A DNA stretch of 9,611 nucleotides, taken from positions 1-9,611 of the forward strand of contig JAQGGU010000075.1 of NCBI GenBank assembly GCA_028289265.1. Direction: 5' to 3'. How positions within the stretch are numbered: the first letter of the stretch is position 1; each line of letters starts with the position of its first letter. The translations under genes and the position numbers were made by a program. The stretch comes from Candidatus Saccharimonadota bacterium (lineage in GTDB: Bacteria; Patescibacteriota; Saccharimonadia; Saccharimonadales; UBA4665). Of this stretch, positions 5,276 through 9,611 are shown in pieces. The notes under the pieces are model-generated. The model did no database searches. It worked only from the letters and a program-made list of their open reading frames with translations, and was not told the origin of the DNA.

Positions 5276-7287
5276 CGGGCGGCGTTGCATACACCTGATG
5301 GCTCACTGCCGTTAATAAAGTATTCGCTATAGGTATTAGCTCCACTGCTGGCTGCCCGAAGCTCTGTCCCGCGGCAGACATTTACCTGCGTGATGCCCGA
5401 GGACGGCATTTCAAAGCGCTCTACGGGCATGTCGCTAACAAAACTGGTCATTGCGTCGCGCCATATCATACCAGCACTGCTTCCTCCTGCCAGGCTGCGC
5501 ATCGGCTGGTTCTCATTGTTGCCGACCCACACGCCGATAGTCATGCCTGGAGTGTAGCCGATAGTCCAGGCGTCCTTGTTCTCGTCGGTTGTACCGGTCT
5601 TGACGGCGACTTGGCGGCCCGAGATGTTCAGGCTGCTACCATACAGCGGCGCGCGAGCGGTGGTATCCGATAGGATGGATGAAATGATAAATGAAGCGCC
5701 GCGGCCCATGACGCGCGTGCCGCGCTGTTCATCGTGTTGGAATACGGTGTGGTTGAACTTATCACTAATGTTGGTCACCATGACGGGTTCAAACTGTTCG
5801 CCGTTGTTGGCAAAAGCAGCATAGGCATTGGTCATTTCGGTCAATTTAGCTTCAGCGGTACCGAGTGCAAGGGTAAGTCCGTATTTTTCAGGTTCATTAA
5901 CGGTCGTGATACCCATCCGCCCGGCGGCTTGGCTTGCTTTTTCGGGCCCTAATTTTTGCATGACTTCGGCAGCTGGAATGTTCAGCGACTGCGCTAAAGC
6001 ATTTCGGACTGTAATGTCGCCGCGGAAACGGAAATCGTAATTTTGTGGTTTCCAGGTACCGAAAGTACGTGGTTCATCCTTGAGAACAGTTGCCGCTGTA
6101 ATGAGTTTTTTATCAATCGCTTCGGTATAATATATCGGCTTAAAACTTGATCCCGGTTGGCGCGGCGTGATTGCCATATTTACTTTGCCGAACGAAGTGT
6201 TATTCCAGTCCACACTTCCGACAAGTGCTTCGACGTAGCCGGTCTTCGGGTCAATCGCGACAAGGCTGGCGTTCTTACCGCCCATACTTTCATAGGATGC
6301 GATGCGCTTTTTAATAATGGCTTCAGCGTCTTTTTGGCGCGACAGGTCGAGCGCTGTGGTTACTTCAAACCCTGAGCGTGTTACCCGCTCTTCGCCGTAT
6401 TCGTTGTAAAGCTCATCGAGTACCATGAGGGCGTAGTGCTGGGCATGCTCAAAGGTCGATGCGGTGGTACCGTCGCTGTAGGTAAGGTTTTGGCTCTTAG
6501 CTGCCTTTTTATCATCGGACTTGATGTAGCCGCGTTCAACCATCCTAGTGAGGACCCTGTCCTGTTGCCTGGCTGCCAGTTCTTTATCACCGGAAACTGG
6601 TGAGTAGGCGTTTGGTGCCGGCAGTCGTCCGACAAGCATGGCGCTTTCGGCGACACTAAGGTCCGCGGGGCTTTTGTTGAAGTAGGCTTTGGCAGCATCA
6701 CCGATACCGAAGGCGCCTTCCCCGAAATAGACCGAATTGAGATACATATCAAGGATCTCATCCTTGGTATAGTGGCGTTCCACGGCTACGGCCATCGATA
6801 TTTCCTGGTATTTGCGTAAATAATTCTTGTCTGATGACAACAGGTTATTCTTCACGAGCTGCTGGGTGATGGTTGATCCGCCATATTTAGTGGCGTCTTT
6901 GTTGAGTACGTTGCCGTAGAGTGCGCGGGCGATGCCGTGCACCGAGTAGCCTTCGTGTTTGTAAAAGTCTTTATCTTCGCTGGCTACCAAAGCTTTTTCT
7001 ACATGGTCTGAGATCTGCGATAGCGGTACGTTATTATTGCTATTGACGCGGCCGTATTCATAAAACACTTCCCCGTTCTTGTCTTTAAGGACGATTCCGG
7101 TGTTGTTGTGGTTCATCAGCCGTTCGCGGTCACTGATGTCCCTGGCGTAGTAAGCGTAGGTAATGAGCGGCGTAAATAACAAAAATGCTATCAGGACACT
7201 GCCCGCGATAAGGACTCTTTTACGGGTAAATAAGCTCTTGATGCTTGCTTTTGATGGTAGTTTCAACCTGGTAGGAATTTTGGGCAT
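5005..7287 (-). CDS. Class A penicillin-binding protein (glycosyltransferase plus transpeptidase)
   Basis: A bifunctional cell-wall synthase that polymerises lipid II and cross-links peptidoglycan outside the membrane. I place the start at ATG 7287-7285 (MPKIPTRLK), giving 760 residues; the frame extends upstream only to a TTG at 7446 through sequence unlike the family. A basic N-terminus is followed by one membrane anchor (about 25-47). The GT51 domain has catalytic E104 in SEDKDFYKHEG, GGSTITQQ (136-143), RKYQE (158-162) and YLNSVYFGEGAFGIG (182-196). The transpeptidase domain has the nucleophile motif SSFK (380-383), SLN (434-436) and KTG (563-565), so both activities look intact. C638 and C667 could form a disulfide. 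Residues from about 670 are a Glu/Lys stretch, then a Gly/Asn/Thr/Pro tail with two PPTTT units, presumably disordered. No Shine-Dalgarno precedes the ATG; TAATAT sits four bases upstream. The stop (TAG, 5007-5005) is followed by the next gene's promoter without an evident terminator. Confidence 0.96.
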   Translation of the reverse strand: MPKIPTRLKLPSKASIKSLFTRKRVLIAGSVLIAFLLFTPLITYAYYARDISDRERLMNHNNTGIVLKDKNGEVFYEYGRVNSNNNVPLSQISDHVEKALVASEDKDFYKHEGYSVHGIARALYGNVLNKDATKYGGSTITQQLVKNNLLSSDKNYLRKYQEISMAVAVERHYTKDEILDMYLNSVYFGEGAFGIGDAAKAYFNKSPADLSVAESAMLVGRLPAPNAYSPVSGDKELAARQQDRVLTRMVERGYIKSDDKKAAKSQNLTYSDGTTASTFEHAQHYALMVLDELYNEYGEERVTRSGFEVTTALDLSRQKDAEAIIKKRIASYESMGGKNASLVAIDPKTGYVEALVGSVDWNNTSFGKVNMAITPRQPGSSFKPIYYTEAIDKKLITAATVLKDEPRTFGTWKPQNYDFRFRGDITVRNALAQSLNIPAAEVMQKLGPEKASQAAGRMGITTVNEPEKYGLTLALGTAEAKLTEMTNAYAAFANNGEQFEPVMVTNISDKFNHTVFQHDEQRGTRVMGRGASFIISSILSDTTARAPLYGSSLNISGRQVAVKTGTTDENKDAWTIGYTPGMTIGVWVGNNENQPMRSLAGGSSAGMIWRDAMTSFVSDMPVERFEMPSSGITQVNVCRGTELRAASSGANTYSEYFINGSEPSGVCNAARPVEEKVEEKKEEEPSEQDPTKREETPAENNGGNGNNGTDNQPGDDGTDTTEPPTTTNPGTGQGGRGGGTEEPPTTTPPPNSGGTTPASP

Positions 7288-7507
7288 GGATATATTAAGC
7301 AATAAAAGTCTGAGAATATATATAAGAATTTTAACGATTGTATAAATAAATGTGTGCTGTTCTCCATTGCGCCCGGCGGCACGGGTTGCCAGATAGGTAC
7401 TAATTTGAAAAGATAGATAGAGATAACATACGGGAAAGGTGAGCAAAACATGGCACCGGTGAAGGAGTGATAATGCCTCCTTCCACTACATAGGCCACGC
7501 TACAATA
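7288..7507. other. Divergent intergenic region between PBP and histidine kinase
   Basis: The 220 bases hold the start signals of two divergent units. The part next to the PBP (about 7288-7350) is very AT-rich, with TAATAT (7297-7292, minus strand) four bases before the PBP ATG and TATAAA-like runs on both strands. The middle has a GC-rich stretch with CCCG/CGGG arms (about 7370-7384). It is followed by GATAGATAGAGAT (about 7411-7423), then two ribosome-binding-site-like sequences with very short open frames (7435-7493). No clear -35/-10 pair for the kinase gene could be assigned. Confidence 0.5.
7435..7493 (+). other. Two six-codon open frames with ribosome binding sites upstream of the kinase
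   Basis: AAAGGTGA (7435-7442) is seven bases before an ATG at 7450 that opens MAPVKE and stops at TGA (7468-7470). AAGGAG (7462-7467), inside that frame, is five bases before an ATG at 7473 that opens MPPSTT and stops at TAG (7491-7493). The kinase ATG (7508) follows 14 bases later without its own Shine-Dalgarno. They may be leader peptides allowing re-initiation on the kinase gene, or chance. An 8-base palindrome CACCGGTG lies at 7455-7462. Confidence 0.25.
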
Positions 7508-9580
7508 ATGAACACGAAAAATATCGCCATTGTCGGTAGTCAAGAGATGAGTAAGCTCATACGCGCTTTTGATTGGAAGAATACTAGCCTGGGTCCTATC
7601 GAAGTGTGGCCGCAGAGCTTGATTACTAGTGTGAACCTATTGTTGCAGTCCCCTATTCCTATGGTAATGCTGTGGGGCAAAGATGGCATTATGATTTATA
7701 ACGATGCTTACTCGGAATTCGCCGCTGCCCGGCACCCCCAGTTGCTCGGATCTAAGGTAGTGGAAGGCTGGCCGGAAGTTGCCGACTTCAACCGAAACGT
7801 CATGGATAAGGGGCTGAAGGGCAAAACGCTGACATACAAGGACCAGCAGTTGACGCTGTACCGCAATAACGTCGCCGAAGAGGTTTGGATGGACCTCACG
7901 TATAGCCCGATCATTGATGAATCCGGCAAGCCAGGAGGCGTATTGGCGATCGTTATCGAAAACACAAAGCGGGTTCAGGCCGAAAAAAAGCAACAGGAGG
8001 CCGAAGCTTCGCTCCGTGCCGAACAGGAGCGGCTGCAATCGATGTTTATGCAGGCTCCAGCCATGATAGCCGTATTACATGGCCCAGAGCATGTTTTTGT
8101 GCTCGCCAACCCTTTTTATATGCAGCTAGTTGGGCACCGCCCTATCCACGGAAAACCGGTTCGCGAGGCGCTGCCCGAGGTCGTAGGACAAGGTTTTATT
8201 AAGATTCTGGATAAGGTCTATACGACCGCCAAACCTTTTTACGGCAATGAGTTGGCTGTCGATCTGGACGATGGCAAGGGAGGGATACGTAAGTCGTATC
8301 TTAATTTTGTCTATCAGCCTTCTTACGATGAGCACCATAAAGTGGAAGGAATATTAGTGCATGCCGTGGACGTTACCGAACAAGTAAAATCGCGGCAGCA
8401 AGTAGAAGAAATCGCCAGCCTTAACAAAAGCATTACCGACAATGCTACAACTGGCATGCTGATTATGGATAATGACCAGCTCTGTACGTTTATGAATCCG
8501 GCTGCGGAGAAGATAATGGGCATGACTTTCGCTGAAGTGAAGAAGTCGGGTAAGCCCTTACACGACCTGGCCCACTATAAAAAACCCGACGGCAGCCCCT
8601 ATCCGATTGAAGAATGCCCTACCACCCAGAACATACCACGGAAAGGCGGTGCGCCTTCTGAAGATATATTCGTCCGGCCTGATGGATCGATGTACCCAGT
8701 CTCCGTCATGTCGAGCCCTATAGTGCAGAATGGCGCTACGGTAGGTACGGTCATAGAATTTCGTGATATAACCAAAGAAAAAGCAGCTGAAAATGAAATT
8801 CGCGAACTCAATAAGGAGCTCGAAGCACGGGTTCAGAAACGCACCGAGCAACTGACTATCGCAAATAAGGAGCTCGAGCGAAGCAATGAAGAACTCGAGG
8901 ATTTTGCCTATGTTGCTTCGCACGACCTGCAAGAACCACTGCGTAAGATAGCTGCGTTTTCGAATTTGCTGGAAGAAGATTTTAAAGACGACCTTCCCGC
9001 GGAGGCCCAAGCCTACCTGAGTGGCATACATAAGTCGAGTGGACGTATGCGTACTCTTATCAGTGATTTGCTTACCTACTCACGCGTAACCACACAAGCC
9101 CGGCCCTTTGAGACTATAGACCTGTCCCAGCTTGCGCACGAGGCTCTTGAGGATCTGCAGGCCCGCGTTGATGAGACCGGCGCCAAGGTGGTTATTGACG
9201 CACTAGGTAGTATCGAAGGCGATCCCCTGCAACTTCGTTTGCTGCTTCAAAATCTCGTTTCAAACGCGTTGAAATACACACGCCCTGGCGTAAAGCCGGT
9301 GATACATGTGAGCAGTTCCGTTAAGGACGAGCGGCTTACGCTTAAAGTCAAAGACAACGGTATTGGCTTTGATGTGCAGTACCTTGACCGCATATTTACT
9401 ATTTTCCAGCGTTTGCATGGCAAGAATGAATACGAAGGCACGGGAGTGGGCCTGGCCATTTCAAAGAAGATTATCGACCGGCATAAGGGTACTATTACTG
9501 CCAAGAGCAAACAGGGCTCCGGTTCGACGTTTATCACAACTTTACCCATACATCAGGAGGCGGCATCATGGAACAAGTAG
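7508..9580 (+). CDS. Soluble sensor histidine kinase with three PAS domains
   Basis: A 690-residue cytosolic sensor kinase expected to autophosphorylate on H472 and pass the phosphate to the response regulator behind it. No transmembrane segment is present. PAS 1 (about 15-155) begins with the characteristic LIRAFDWKNTSLGPIEVWP (17-35). PAS 2 (about 175-292) ends with ILVHAVDVTEQ. PAS 3 (about 305-422) ends with VIEFRDITKEK. A coiled coil (about 425-465) leads into the dimerisation box AYVASHDLQEPLRK (467-480). The ATPase domain shows N582 and N586 in QNLVSNALKYT, the G1 box DNGIGFD (616-622), an F-box (IFTIFQRLHG) and the G2 box GTGVGLAISKK (644-654), so all kinase boxes are intact. The start at 7508 is supported because the family's conserved block begins about 13 residues in, but no Shine-Dalgarno precedes it. 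The PAS ligand is not identifiable. The architecture is commonest outside the CPR, so lateral acquisition is possible. Confidence 0.95.
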   Translation: MNTKNIAIVGSQEMSKLIRAFDWKNTSLGPIEVWPQSLITSVNLLLQSPIPMVMLWGKDGIMIYNDAYSEFAAARHPQLLGSKVVEGWPEVADFNRNVMDKGLKGKTLTYKDQQLTLYRNNVAEEVWMDLTYSPIIDESGKPGGVLAIVIENTKRVQAEKKQQEAEASLRAEQERLQSMFMQAPAMIAVLHGPEHVFVLANPFYMQLVGHRPIHGKPVREALPEVVGQGFIKILDKVYTTAKPFYGNELAVDLDDGKGGIRKSYLNFVYQPSYDEHHKVEGILVHAVDVTEQVKSRQQVEEIASLNKSITDNATTGMLIMDNDQLCTFMNPAAEKIMGMTFAEVKKSGKPLHDLAHYKKPDGSPYPIEECPTTQNIPRKGGAPSEDIFVRPDGSMYPVSVMSSPIVQNGATVGTVIEFRDITKEKAAENEIRELNKELEARVQKRTEQLTIANKELERSNEELEDFAYVASHDLQEPLRKIAAFSNLLEEDFKDDLPAEAQAYLSGIHKSSGRMRTLISDLLTYSRVTTQARPFETIDLSQLAHEALEDLQARVDETGAKVVIDALGSIEGDPLQLRLLLQNLVSNALKYTRPGVKPVIHVSSSVKDERLTLKVKDNGIGFDVQYLDRIFTIFQRLHGKNEYEGTGVGLAISKKIIDRHKGTITAKSKQGSGSTFITTLPIHQEAASWNK
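9555..9560 (+). promoter_or_regulatory. Ribosome binding site of the response regulator
   Basis: A perfect AGGAGG, seven bases before the ATG at 9568, lies inside the last codons of the histidine kinase. It fixes the start of the next gene and shows that the organism's ribosomes use Shine-Dalgarno pairing at least for genes inside operons. Confidence 0.85.
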
Positions 9581-9611
9581 CTCCCATCACTATCCTACTC
9601 GTAGACGATGA
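9568..9611 (+). CDS. Response regulator receiver domain, N-terminus only (cut by window edge)
   Basis: The frame opens MEQVAPITILLVDD and runs off the window. A hydrophobic strand followed by an acidic pair (D13, D14) is the hallmark of the first strand and metal-binding Asp residues of CheY-like receiver domains. The start overlaps the kinase gene by 13 bases and has AGGAGG at ideal spacing, indicating translational coupling and a cognate kinase-regulator pair. Only 14 codons are visible, so the output domain, if any, is unknown. An alternative open frame covering 9363-9611 has no ribosome binding site and overlaps the kinase. Confidence 0.8.
   Translation, partial: MEQVAPITILLVDD

Noticed and set aside
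4985..5332. 115-residue plus-strand frame rich in Pro, Gly, Val and Ser
   Set aside because: It is the antisense of the low-complexity PBP tail, which explains both its openness and its composition.
7288..7446. N-terminal extension of the PBP from a TTG at 7446
   Set aside because: The extra 53 residues match nothing expected in the family, and the basic stretch plus anchor typical of class A PBPs begins after ATG 7287.
8558..9031. 157-residue minus-strand frame
   Set aside because: It is antisense to the histidine kinase PAS 3/HisKA region, which has clear domain motifs.
9363..9611. 82-residue plus-strand frame at the right edge
   Set aside because: It overlaps the kinase ATPase domain out of frame; the receiver frame from 9568 has AGGAGG and the expected acidic pair.
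1..9611. Alternative genetic code with TGA as Gly or Trp
   Set aside because: All major genes are intact under the standard code and need no TGA read-through.
1..9611. tRNA, rRNA, CRISPR array, insertion sequence or attachment site
   Set aside because: No cloverleaf, spaced repeats, transposase or terminal inverted repeats were seen on either strand.

Overview
The window looks like a chromosomal segment of a Gram-positive-type (monoderm) bacterium, most probably of the Candidate Phyla Radiation and within it a Candidatus Saccharibacteria (TM7)-like lineage. This placement is an inference from the gene set (RnfD/NqrB-FNR fusion with ApbE and an FMN-binding protein, a class A PBP with a Thr/Pro-rich tail), balanced base composition by eye, short intergenic gaps and scarce Shine-Dalgarno sequences. 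TGA does not need to be read as an amino acid in any gene here, which argues against the recoded Gracilibacteria/Absconditabacteria. No rRNA marker is present, so the taxonomy is tentative.

Layout. Positions 1-7287 are read from the minus strand. In transcription order they hold a class A penicillin-binding protein (7287-5005), a 71-residue single-pass membrane protein with its own promoter (4947-4732), a membrane-anchored His-rich FMN-binding protein (4663-4160), a flavin transferase ApbE (4069-3170), a fusion of an RnfD/NqrB-type membrane domain to a ferredoxin/NADPH reductase-type flavoprotein (3160-1655), and the first 540 residues of an ABC exporter half-transporter (1621 to the window edge). 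A 220-base divergent intergenic region (7288-7507) separates these from a plus-strand pair: a soluble triple-PAS histidine kinase (7508-9580) and, overlapping its last codons, the start of a response regulator (9568 to the window edge).

How it works together. The centre of interest is 1655-4947. NAD(P)H would be oxidised in the cytosol by the FAD/NAD domains of the fusion, electrons would cross the membrane through its RnfD-like part, and they would reach a covalently bound flavin on the anchored FMN-binding protein, which ApbE installs. No other Rnf or Nqr subunit is present, so this looks like a stripped-down electron-export module. Its terminal acceptor is unknown; the histidine clusters of the FMN-binding protein hint at a metal. 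The 71-residue protein is directly upstream and may be an accessory part. The ABC exporter follows closely but may have its own start signal. The PBP is ordinary cell-wall machinery, and the kinase pair is a separate signalling unit.

Several minus-strand genes have a -10-like hexamer only a few bases before the start codon, suggesting near-leaderless transcripts. The response regulator, internal to an operon, has a textbook Shine-Dalgarno sequence.
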